Both the position numbers and the translations under genes were made by a program. Of a stretch of DNA of 9,153 nt, positions 1 through 6,772 are shown in pieces. Every line of letters starts with the position of its first letter. The first letter of the stretch is position 1. Under the pieces are notes generated by a model. It made no database searches, was not told the origin of the DNA, and saw only the letters and a program-made list of their open reading frames with translations. Location of the stretch: contig URQF01000049.1 in the NCBI GenBank assembly GCA_900549915.1, forward strand, positions 1 to 9,153, read 5' to 3'. The DNA is from an uncultured Mollicutes bacterium. GTDB taxonomy: Bacteria; Bacillota_I; Bacilli_A; RFN20; CAG-288.

Positions 1-339
1 TACAACACACACTCTTTCTTGCCTATGTTCTCCACAACATAGTTTGAGAGTATTGCTAAAACAAATACAACACACACCTCTTTCTTTCTTAACGTAGTTA
101 TTATAAGTTTGAGAGTATTGCTAAAACAAATACAACACACACATCTTGTTTGTGGAGACCCATCACTTACTTGTTTGAGAGTATTGCTAAAACAAATACA
201 ACACACACTCTTTCTTGCCTATGTTCTCCACAACATAGTTTGAGAGTATTGCTAAAACAAATACAACACACACAGGCATTGTCATTGTCCCAGACGACAT
301 TAAGTTTGAGGGTATTGCTAAAACAAATACAACACACGA
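1..339 (+). CRISPR. CRISPR array, trailer end (type II-like repeat)
   Basis: Repeats start GTTTGAGAGTATTGCT and end ATACAACACACAC, 36 bp. The end of one repeat is at 1-12. Four identical full copies are at 42-77, 107-142, 173-208 and 238-273. A degenerate copy at 304-339 differs at repeat positions 8, 35 and 36. Spacers are 13-41, 78-106, 143-172, 209-237 and 274-303 (29-30 nt); the first and fourth are identical. The decayed last repeat marks the trailer, so the leader and any cas genes should lie left of the window and transcription should run on the + strand. The GTTT start, 36-bp length, lack of an internal palindrome and ~30-nt spacers fit type II systems, but no cas gene or anti-repeat (tracrRNA) is seen here, so the subtype is an inference. 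Confidence 0.95.
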
Positions 340-489
340 CTACAGCAAGCAGACAGAAGAAATATTGATTTGACACGCTATTTTCATCCATTTTCATCTT
401 TTTTTCGCTCCAATTAGAACTAAATAGATGCAGCAAGTTGAAAGAATAGATACATCGTTGTGCTATCATATAACTGCTTATGTAACCAT
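340..489. other. spacer between CRISPR array and first gene, no gene seen
   Basis: AT-rich DNA after the last CRISPR repeat. I see no credible coding frame, no hairpin terminator and no anti-repeat matching the CRISPR repeat. A perfect TTGACA occurs at 370-375, but no convincing -10 box follows at normal spacing, so I do not call a promoter there. Confidence 0.5.
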
Positions 490-518
490 CTGAAAATAAC
501 TCTTCTTATTTTTATAAT
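490..518 (+). promoter_or_regulatory. predicted sigma-A promoter of the GIY-YIG/DUF2075 gene
   Basis: -35 CTGAAA (490-495, 4 of 6 consensus bases), a 17-nt spacer, and a perfect -10 TATAAT (513-518). Transcription would start near 525, giving a leader of about 27 nt before the ATG at 552. No Shine-Dalgarno sequence is visible in that leader. Confidence 0.55.
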
Positions 519-551
519 CAGCGGGCTTGCAAAGCAAACACACGAACGAAT

Positions 552-2320
552 ATGGAAAACACAGCGCTACCGGCAACGACCATCCGGCAATACAAATTCA
601 ACAAGGAAGGAGCGGAAGAACTTCTGAAAACAAACAAAGGCATCGACTGGCCCGTTGTCTATATTTTGGATGGCAAAGATGGGCAAAAGTCCGTTGCTTA
701 CGTAGGAGAGACCTCTAGCGCCTATAATCGAATGTTACAGCATCTGGACAATATTGTCAGAAAGCCGATGATCAATGAATATGTCCTCTTTAACGACATG
801 TTCAACAAATCAGCCATTTTGGATATCGAGAACATGCTTATTGAACACATGCATGCAGATGGAAAATTCGAACTCCAGAACCTGAACAATTGCCAGTCGA
901 AATTCCACAACTACTATCAACGTGGTCTTTACAAGGAATTGTTCAAAAGAATCTGGAAACAGCTGAGGAAAGAAGGCTTGGCGGACAAAACGCTCCTACA
1001 AGTGGAAAACTCGAAGATTTTCAAATACTCTCCGTTCAAGCAGCTCACTGACGAACAGTATGACCTGGAAGTAAAGCTTATTGATGATATCACCGTTGCT
1101 TTGAAATCCGGGCAGAAGAGAAATATCATCGTGGAAGGTGGAGCTGGAACTGGGAAATCCATCCTCGCCATCTCTCTCTTATCAAATACATAGCGGACGT
1201 CTGCACACAGAAAGTGGACTATAGCGACATCGAAAGTATCGAGGATCTCGAAAGCACCATCAGCTACATGCAGATGAATAAAGAGATAGCAAGCCTCCCT
1301 AAACCCAGCATCGCCTTTGTGGCTCCTATGACGGAATTCAGAAATACCGTGAAGTCCGTATTCAAGAACATACCATCCTTGAAAAACGTGGATGTCGTCA
1401 GTCCTGTCAATCTGACCAAGAAGAAGGAAGGATACGATATTGTTTTGGTAGACGAAGCCCATCACTTGGCAACCTATGGAAAGTCGACAAGCCATCTTTC
1501 CTTCAAGCAGGCGGATGACAGACTAGGGTTTACGGACTATGAGAATACTACCCAGCTCGACTGGATCAAGAAGCAGGCGAAACATGTCGCAATCTTCTTT
1601 TATGACCGAAAACAATCCACCTCTGGAGCGGATGTTCCGGAGAAGGATTTCCTTGCCATGAAGGATGAGAAAAAGAACAACTGGTATTCGATTAACCATC
1701 AAATTCGTCTCATTGCCGGAGAGGACTACATTTCCTATTGGTCGAAGCTATTGAGAAACGAGACAAATGAAAATGCACCCGACTTTCGTTCTACAGGATA
1801 CGATTTCAAGATATTCGACGATTGTGCCGAAATGATGGATGCGATAAAGGAAAAAGACAAAGAATATGACGGATTATGCCGTGTTGTCTCCGGCTATGGT
1901 TTCCCATTCACAAAATCCATGCGAGATAAGAAAGGAATCCATTCCACCCAGGACTATGACTTTATGATTGACGGAAAGAAATATAGTTGGAATGGAATCA
2001 ACGAAAACTTCGCAACCGATGAGAAATCCGTATCGCTTATCGGCTCGGTTTTTACCTGCCAAGGATATGATCTCAACTATGCAGGCGTCATCTTTTCAAA
2101 CGATATCTGGTTCAACAAAGAAAAAGGCGTCATCGAATGTGTTTCAAGTTCTTATTATGATAAGCATGGCAAAGTGGGGACGGATGTCAACAAAACGATT
2201 GAGGACATCATCAATTCCTATCTTGTTCTTTTGACCAGAGGAATGAAGGGAACATATATCTATTGCTGTGACAAGAACCTAAAAGAATATTTAAAGCAGA
2301 AGTTTAGCAAAACAAATTAA
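552..2320 (+). pseudogene. GIY-YIG nuclease-DUF2075 (SF1 helicase-like) protein, frameshifted
   Basis: One gene in two frames: 552-1193 (213 codons) and the downstream frame ending at 2320. The N-terminal part has GIY-YIG features: VVYIL (residues 35-39), AYVGET (49-54), Arg60 and a possible catalytic Glu93. Walker A GGAGTGKS follows at 196-203. The second frame carries Walker B (VLVDEAHH), a D..Q motif (FYDRKQ), NHQIR, a CQG motif V and motif VI LLTRGMKG, all typical of DUF2075 SF1-type ATPases. The frames meet in (TC)4 at 1171-1178. Removing one TC unit gives a continuous protein of about 588 aa reading SILAISLIKYIADV across the join. As written, the product stops right after Walker A and should lack ATPase function. 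The second frame could start at GTG 1214 but would lack Walker A. The start is ATG 552, with no alternative in frame and no clear ribosome binding site. The downstream paralogue suggests a defence role, which is inferred. Slip mutation, phase variation or sequencing error are all possible. Confidence 0.85.
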
Positions 2321-2470
2321 CAAGTCTCAGATCATATTAGAAACAATATGGAAAAGAATGAAAGAACTAGGAAAACTATAAAGTTTTTCAAGGCCATTCC
2401 ATGACTCTTGGATTTCAAAACAATGCGTCCGCATGCCTTAAATAGAACCCGAAAGAATCTTATCATGACA

Positions 2471-2505
2471 TCGAAAAAAGCTCGATGAAATCTTTGCTTT
2501 TTCGA
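2471..2505 (+). terminator. possible hairpin downstream of the GIY-YIG/DUF2075 gene
   Basis: TCGAAAAAAGC (2471-2481) can pair with GCTTTTTCGA (2496-2505), with one bulged A and a 14-nt loop. The T-run lies in the stem rather than after it, so this is not a textbook intrinsic terminator. It sits 150 nt after the stop codon and may have no function. Confidence 0.2.
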
Positions 2506-2526
2506 GAACGTAATTTCGCTTTCTAG

Positions 2527-2793
2527 GTCATAAAAAAGGAAAAGCTGCCAAAGCTTGTCTGTGTTCTATATTGTTGGAACCATGGTGTTCTGGCAGCTTT
2601 TTATAAGGCTTTTGGCGACAATCTGGAGGAATACCATGAAATTCTGGCCATGGCAATGTCCTTCGGATATAAAAAAAGGAGTTCCCGCAGGAACTCCCTT
2701 GGTCGCAGGCCACGCAGGTATCTGCAACTCGATCGTCAAACACTTTACACAGAAAGATGGGATTTGTCAATCTTATTAGCTGAAAATACTTAG
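2527..2793 (+). pseudogene. possible transposase fragment (IS1634/ISL3-like N-terminal region)
   Basis: This frame is open from just after a stop at 2524-2526 to a TAG at 2791-2793, with no usable start codon. Its middle (about 2590-2670) reads VLAAFYKAFGDNLEEYHEIL and then AMAMSFGY. That recalls the early helical segment of IS1634/IS4-type transposases, where a G..L..L....G pattern leads to a phrase like EEILALA. After 2671 the frame enters a minus-strand terminator hairpin and becomes Arg-rich, so any homology should end there. A perfect 11-bp inverted repeat, AAAAGCTGCCA (2540-2550) and its complement (2591-2601), flanks the start of the protein-like part. Family assignment is from remembered pattern only and is tentative. 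Confidence 0.3.
2671..2698 (-). terminator. intrinsic terminator on the minus strand
   Basis: A perfect 8-bp stem GGAGTTCC/GGAACTCC (2678-2685 and 2690-2697) with a 4-nt loop. Seven A's lie at 2671-2677, which become a U7 tail on minus-strand transcripts. There is no T-run on the + side. No minus-strand gene is recognised to its right, so it may end a small RNA or be left from a lost gene or mobile element. Confidence 0.65.
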
Positions 2794-2921
2794 AATCTTC
2801 GTTTCTCTACCTTTTTCTTTGTAAAAAGCAAGAAAGGAATTGCTGTTTCATTCATTGCTTTACAATTTTAATAAATGATGAAATTTGACCATACAGTTCT
2901 TTCACCAATTTTTCCATAAAG

Positions 2922-2950
2922 TTTTCAAAGTGACATATCTTTGTTATAAA
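2922..2950 (+). promoter_or_regulatory. predicted promoter of the PD-(D/E)XK/DUF2075 gene
   Basis: -35 TTTTCA (2922-2927), a 17-nt spacer, and -10 TATAAA (2945-2950). A second possible pairing is GTGACA (2930-2935) with TATATG (2952-2957) at 16-nt spacing. Either gives a short leader containing the strong GGGAGGAAGG ribosome binding site (2966-2975). The gene is therefore likely transcribed separately from the upstream broken paralogue. Confidence 0.5.
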
Positions 2951-2979
2951 CTATATGTTAACAATGGGAGGAAGGCTTG

Positions 2980-4857
2980 ATGATTTTATATAGCGATACT
3001 GTAGGAAATTTCATAAGCAGTTGCAGTGGCTCAAAACCGATCATCGGCCAAATGCTTCTAAATGAATTCAAAGCGAACCACATCGGTGGCGGTTCTCCAA
3101 GCGAGTACAACTCCTGGATTCACTCTCTTCCGAAAGTAGCTGAAGCATTGAAGGATAATTCCATTCCGAAAGAGGCAGGCGTCGGTGTCGAATACAAACT
3201 CGTAGACACGAAACAAAGAGTGGACTTCCTAATTTTCGGAAAAGACGAAGAAGATAAAGAAAATGTCATCCTCATTGAGCTCAAACAATGGAGTCAGGTA
3301 AGAAGATCATCATTAAAAGACTATGTCGTAACGGATGGCGGGCACGGAATGGATGATTACTGGCATCCTTCCTATCAGGCGTTGAACTACGCCAACATCA
3401 TGAAGGACTTCAATGAATACATCTACACCAACAAAGTCGGTGTGAATGCTTGTTCTTATCTCCACAACATGCCAGAGGGATATGAAGTCCTTTTGAAAAA
3501 CGAAAAGGAATACCCTCTCGTCCATGAAGCACCTGCATTCTTAAAAGATGATCAGAAGAAACTCAGCGAGTTCATCGCAAAATATATAAAGAAACCTTAT
3601 AGTCACAACACGCTCTATGAAATCGATAGTTCTCAAATCCGACCAAGCGAAGGCTTCTCCAAGATGGTTGCCGATGCCATCAACGGGGAACCATTCTTTT
3701 CTTATGACGCCGAGCAGTCCTATTCTGTTTCAAAAATCGTAAGTGAGGTTCAGGAAGCTTTAGAAAAAGGGGAAAGAAGAACCATCATCGTAAGAGGTGG
3801 ACCAGGATCTGGAAAATCCATCGTGGCTATCAATGCACTAGGTCAGCTTATGCATCCAAAGGATGGCTCAGAAAGAAGAAACGCCTGTTATGTGACCGCA
3901 AATTTCACGCCTCGTACCTATTTTGGCGATATCCTCACCAAAGATTTTACGAAGAAAGCAATCAAAGAATTGTTTAAGACCCCTGCCGCCTTTGCAAAAT
4001 CGGCTGCCTATGACTTCGACTGTATCATCGTGGATGAAGCCCACCGAATGCTGAAATGGAAGTTCGGATGGGGCGTGCAGAGAAACGTCGATGTCATCGA
4101 TAAATTATTTAATGCATCAAGAGTCAATGTGTTCTTAATTGACGAGGACCAGGTCGTCACCACTTCCGATGACCTGTCCATCAAACAGATAAAAGAATAT
4201 GCTGAAAAATATGGCTCGAAAGTCATCGAAGACAACCGAATGATTCTCTCTTCCCAGTTCCGTTGCGTCGGAGGAGAACAGTACATCTCCTTTGTGAATC
4301 ATTTCTTGGGTTACACGAATGACTATGTCTCCTTAAAAGGGATGAAATACAAAGTAGGAATCATGGATTCCATGAAGGACATGATGAAGAAATGGAATGA
4401 ACTTTGGGATTCCAACCATCAGATGAGACTTATGGCCGGCTACACCCATGAATGGGTCAGTCAATATAATCCGGATAAATATGATTTCGAATACGAAGAC
4501 GGAACCAATCTCCGCTGGAACATCAAGAAGGCGGATAGAGCCGCGATATTAGATGATACTCAAAAAGAGAATGTGTTCTGCATCCATACCATCCAGGGAC
4601 TGGAAGTCGAATATGCTGGAGTCATCATCGGGAAAGACCTTACCTACAACAAGGAAACAGGCAAAATTGAATTCCACAAGGAGATGAATGCACGTAGCGA
4701 TTCCGCAAGCGGAATAAGAACTGCAGATGACGCTTTGGCAGAAAAACTGATTCGAAACACCTATAAAGTTCTCTTGACCCGAGGCGTAAAAGGAACGTTC
4801 ATCTATGCGGAGGATGATAATCTCCGCGAATATCTTAAACAGTTGATCAAGAACTAA
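2980..4857 (+). CDS. RecB-like PD-(D/E)XK nuclease-DUF2075 (SF1 helicase-like) protein
   Basis: Intact, 625 aa from ATG 2980; a TTG directly before it (2977) is a possible alternative. GGGAGGAAGG at 2966-2975 is better spaced for the ATG. Numbered from the TTG, the N-terminal domain shows Glu72, Asp83 (RVDFLI), ELK (101-103) and Q134xxxY138, the motif set of RecB-type PD-(D/E)XK nucleases. The ATPase part has Walker A GGPGSGKS (274-281), Walker B IIVDEAH (to 356), DEDQ (389-392), SSQFR (425-429), IQGLE (539-543) and LLTRGVKG (599-606), so every expected SF1/DUF2075 motif is present. It probably cuts or unwinds nucleic acid using ATP. Its C-terminus closely matches the GIY-YIG paralogue upstream (LLTRG.KGT.IY and later EYLKQ). 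The nuclease-plus-helicase layout and the CRISPR neighbour suggest a single-gene anti-phage system, perhaps akin to Nhi; that link is from memory and unverified. No transmembrane or signal segment is seen, so it is probably cytoplasmic. Confidence 0.88.
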   Translation: MILYSDTVGNFISSCSGSKPIIGQMLLNEFKANHIGGGSPSEYNSWIHSLPKVAEALKDNSIPKEAGVGVEYKLVDTKQRVDFLIFGKDEEDKENVILIELKQWSQVRRSSLKDYVVTDGGHGMDDYWHPSYQALNYANIMKDFNEYIYTNKVGVNACSYLHNMPEGYEVLLKNEKEYPLVHEAPAFLKDDQKKLSEFIAKYIKKPYSHNTLYEIDSSQIRPSEGFSKMVADAINGEPFFSYDAEQSYSVSKIVSEVQEALEKGERRTIIVRGGPGSGKSIVAINALGQLMHPKDGSERRNACYVTANFTPRTYFGDILTKDFTKKAIKELFKTPAAFAKSAAYDFDCIIVDEAHRMLKWKFGWGVQRNVDVIDKLFNASRVNVFLIDEDQVVTTSDDLSIKQIKEYAEKYGSKVIEDNRMILSSQFRCVGGEQYISFVNHFLGYTNDYVSLKGMKYKVGIMDSMKDMMKKWNELWDSNHQMRLMAGYTHEWVSQYNPDKYDFEYEDGTNLRWNIKKADRAAILDDTQKENVFCIHTIQGLEVEYAGVIIGKDLTYNKETGKIEFHKEMNARSDSASGIRTADDALAEKLIRNTYKVLLTRGVKGTFIYAEDDNLREYLKQLIKN

Positions 4858-4916
4858 GGAGAAACCGAAATTTTTATCGTCATATTCATCGATAGAATGA
4901 GAAGCAATTAAAATAG

Positions 4917-5463
4917 ATGATATTTCCCTTACTTAGAGAAATTCAAGGAATTAAAAACTGAAACTCAGTGTAGTTATCCTAAGAATGCTGATGAGATTTC
5001 TATATCTGATATAAGCGCTGAGATCTTATTTCATAGTACTGAGTATAGACTAGATTCGTATGATGATTTCTATAAGAATGATTTAAAGTCAGTCGATGAT
5101 TTGATTGGAAAAGAATATCAAGGAAAGAAGATTGTCGGAATCTTCTCCGCAACCAATCATGAACTGGATGGATATTTAAAGAATCACTCTCTTCTTAAGG
5201 TGGATGGTCAAAATCAAAATCTTGTTGAAAGGAATAAATCTTTTTTGAATGGAGAGTTTCTATTTGGTTACGTATATGTCTCAAAAGATTGTGAAGAAGA
5301 ACAAACAAATGTTGTGAATGGATTTGTTAGTTTTTTATATGAAATCAAAGGTAACATTAAGGAAGATATGGATTTCTTAAACGATATTGATAAAGAGAGT
5401 TTAACTGATGCTCCTGATACTCGAATATCTACATCCATGTCATTTAAAGTAAAGAATAAGTAA
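4917..5463 (+). pseudogene. unrecognised protein, start region damaged
   Basis: I do not recognise the family. A frame is open from 4921 to a TAA at 5461-5463 (180 codons) with protein-like composition (acidic, Lys/Glu/Asp-rich, no membrane segment). It has no ATG or GTG, and its first TTG is at 5101 without a ribosome binding site. An ATG lies at 4917 in the neighbouring frame, which stops after 14 codons. Removing one A at about 4920 would join that ATG to the long frame, giving about 181 aa starting MYFPYLEKFKEL. The simplest reading is a one-base insertion just after the start codon. Alternatively a shorter 120-aa protein starts at TTG 5101. It begins 60 nt after the PD-(D/E)XK/DUF2075 stop and has its own terminator, so it could once have been a partner in that operon. 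Confidence 0.5.
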
Positions 5464-5494
5464 GTTAAAATTGAAACTACTCAAAAATATAATC

Positions 5495-5523
5495 GGTTTG
5501 ATATATGGTATCAGACCTTTTTA
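5495..5523 (+). terminator. intrinsic terminator after the unrecognised ORF
   Basis: Stem GGTTTGATA/TATCAGACC (5495-5503 and 5509-5517, 9 bp with one G-U pair), 5-nt loop TATGG, then TTTTTATTT. It lies 32 nt after the stop codon at 5463 and likely ends transcription coming from the DUF2075 gene side. Confidence 0.8.
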
Positions 5524-5566
5524 TTTGCCTCATTTGATATTTTGTTTGTCTTCCTTTTATGAATTT

Positions 5567-5658
5567 ACCGCAAAAGTTGGAAGTGAAATACCACAAATAT
5601 TGGAAGTAAAATACCACAAAAGTTGGAAATGAAATGCCACAAATATTGGAAACGGAAG
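5567..5658 (+). repeat. repeat array A: four 23-bp direct repeats upstream of the broken AAA_14 gene
   Basis: Four imperfect units, at 5567-5589, 5590-5612, 5613-5635 and 5636-5658, with the pattern CCRCAAANNTTGGAA followed by roughly GTGAAAT. The TTGGAA core falls at 5577, 5600, 5623 and 5646, exactly 23 bp apart, or about two helical turns. The last two units overlap the start of the AAA_14 remnant. Exact phasing with variable flanks suggests a set of protein-binding sites rather than simple slippage DNA. The binding protein is unknown. Confidence 0.85.
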
Positions 5659-5796
5659 TTAGAATTACTATATAAAGCAAGAATCGCGGACAGCCTTTTA
5701 AAAGACAAATTGAACACATTCGGAGCAGTACTGATCATTGGGCCAAAGGGATGCGGAAAAACAACAACGGCAAAGCAGCAGATGACTTCACCTTGA
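5629..5796 (+). pseudogene. N-terminal remnant of an AAA_14/DUF4143 ATPase
   Basis: Open frame of 55 codons from ATG 5629, ending at TGA 5794-5796. It reads YKARIADSLLKDKLNTFGA and then VLIIGPKGCGKTTTAKQQ. This is the same start as the intact ATPase at 6839, which reads YKTRVVDQKIERYLKIFGA then LLIEGPKWCGKT, including the Walker A motif GPKGCGKT. Homology stops right after Walker A; Walker B, the DUF4143 part and the nuclease-like tail are missing. The ATG lies inside repeat array A and may not be the original start. The repeats directly upstream mirror those before the intact gene, so a complete gene-plus-repeats unit once stood here. Confidence 0.75.
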
Positions 5797-6280
5797 TCAA
5801 GAATATTGCAAGGAAAAGGTCTTTGCTAAATCCAACAGAAAAAGAAAAGGCGACATAGCTTTTTTCAAATTCATAAGAAGCGTGTCATCCGTACACCCAG
5901 AAAAAACAGATAGACACCCAGGCCTAACAAAATCCAAGCATGAATTCTATCCCTATGCAATTTGGGAAAATAATATAGATTTCGACAAAGATGCTTCAAA
6001 AGGTTATGACGTGAAATTTGTTTATTGGAACTCCAAACCGAATTGCTATTGCTCATTGGTCCAGTGAGAGGGGTTCAGTACAGGTTCTACCGAAGGCTGG
6101 CTAGGAACAAATACAACTCGAATTATTAAAATCGCTATTGCTGGTAAAGATGTTGCAAGCAAAGAATTCCTACCTACCAGCAAGGGTAATGATGAATCTT
6201 ATTCTTTTAGCCTTTCTGCTTATCAAAGTGCCTTTTACTCCCTTTCAGGTCCTATAACAATAAACGCTTCTACCAAATAG
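5786..6280 (+). pseudogene. unrecognised decayed reading frame with one in-frame stop
   Basis: One frame runs from 5786 to a TAG at 6278-6280, broken only by TGA at 6065-6067. The first part includes HPGLTKSKHEFYPYAIWENN and could start at GTG 5882 (61 codons to the TGA). The second part (70 codons) includes GSTEGWLGTNTTRIIKIAIA and ends SLSGPITINASTK; it is rich in Ser, Thr and beta-prone residues, like the C-terminus of an extracellular or adhesin-type protein. A 14-bp insertion-element end lies right at the join (6069-6082), so the halves may come from different genes and share a frame by chance. No family is recognised and no ribosome binding site is evident. Confidence 0.35.
6069..6082 (+). 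mobile_element. scar of a mobile-element end (14 bp)
   Basis: AGGGGTTCAGTACA is identical to the outer 14 bp of the right inverted repeat of the 64-bp element at 8902-8965. It is oriented as a right end, so the element body would have been to its left. A 14-base match is very unlikely by chance in 9 kb. No matching left end (TGTACTGAACCCC) is seen nearby. Confidence 0.55.
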
Positions 6281-6452
6281 CTAATTAGATTTTAGGAGAA
6301 GTTGAGCGATAACGCTTTCACTCTTCAATCTGATTTTGAATGCTTATGAGAAGAAGTTAAATGATAACCTCAGACTTTAAACGGTAGTCTTTTGCATTGT
6401 AGCCGAAATCACCGGCATTCATCTCATAAGTCTATTCAGACAAAAGCGCTAT
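6281..6452. other. non-coding stretch, decayed
   Basis: No credible gene. Two weak inverted repeats are visible, CTTATGAGA (6343-6351) with TCTCATAAG (6422-6430) and a 5-bp AGACT/AGTCT hairpin before a short T-run. Neither is strong enough to call a terminator or a structured RNA. Confidence 0.4.
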
Positions 6453-6544
6453 TTCAGAAAACTCGGAACAGAATTGCCGAATATATCGGAATGAAAATAA
6501 TAAAACTATCGGAATAGAATCGGCAAATTTCTCGGAATAGACAA
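6453..6544 (+). repeat. repeat array B: four 23-bp direct repeats, orphan
   Basis: Four units at 6453-6475, 6476-6498, 6499-6521 and 6522-6544. The TCGGAA core falls at 6463, 6486, 6509 and 6532, exactly 23 bp apart, usually followed by TAGAAT or TGAAAAT. Period and core position match array A (TTGGAA) and array C (TCGGAA). No ATPase gene follows directly; the next 230 bp hold only decayed sequence, so the gene it served may be lost, or the array may act with array C. Confidence 0.8.
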
Positions 6545-6772
6545 GAGCAATGGTGAGGAAAAACTATGGAAATACAATGATATAAGGAAAGATTAATGGA
6601 TCTAATAATCGAAGTGAGGAAATTTACATGGCTGCCACGAACTATTATGAGCTGATAAAACTTTATGCTTCACTCTGAAAAGCAGGTGTTTTATGATTCT
6701 TTTTTGGATGGTTTCGGTCAAGAACTAACTGATTACGAGTATCGTTAAATTGGAAATATAAGGAATAAAGCA
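6545..6772 (+). other. decayed coding remnant between arrays B and C
   Basis: No intact gene. One frame contains TNYYELIKLYASL before a stop. The ORF at 6665-6748 (27 codons) reads VFYDSFLDGFGQELTDYEYR. The two pieces look like one protein segment split by a frameshift. The composition recalls the C-terminal part of phosphotransferase/kinase-like proteins, but that is only an impression. A degenerate further 23-bp unit with an AAGGAAT core may lie at 6750-6772, in phase with array C. Confidence 0.3.

Noticed and set aside
150..368. Small + strand ORF and overlapping minus-strand ORF (167-469) with repeated peptide segments
   Set aside because: The peptide repeats are only translations of the CRISPR repeats.
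531..549. AACACACGA before the first gene, resembling the end of the last CRISPR repeat
   Set aside because: Only 9 bases match and the rest of the repeat is absent; likely chance in AC-rich sequence.
929..1495. 188-codon minus-strand ORF
   Set aside because: It lies opposite the GIY-YIG/DUF2075 gene, whose + frames carry clear conserved motifs; the minus frame has none.
2528..2770. 80-codon minus-strand ORF with several cysteines, zinc-finger-like
   Set aside because: It reads through the minus-strand terminator hairpin, and the Cys spacing fits no finger family.
5477..5719. Minus-strand ORF with repeating hydrophobic aromatic peptide, membrane-like
   Set aside because: The repetition comes from translating the 23-bp array A and it crosses the terminator at 5495-5517.
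6297..6380. Two loosely similar segments (GAGAAGTTGAGCGATAAC and GAAGAAGTTAAATGATAAC)
   Set aside because: Similarity is partial, and the stretch has stops in all useful frames and no periodic continuation.
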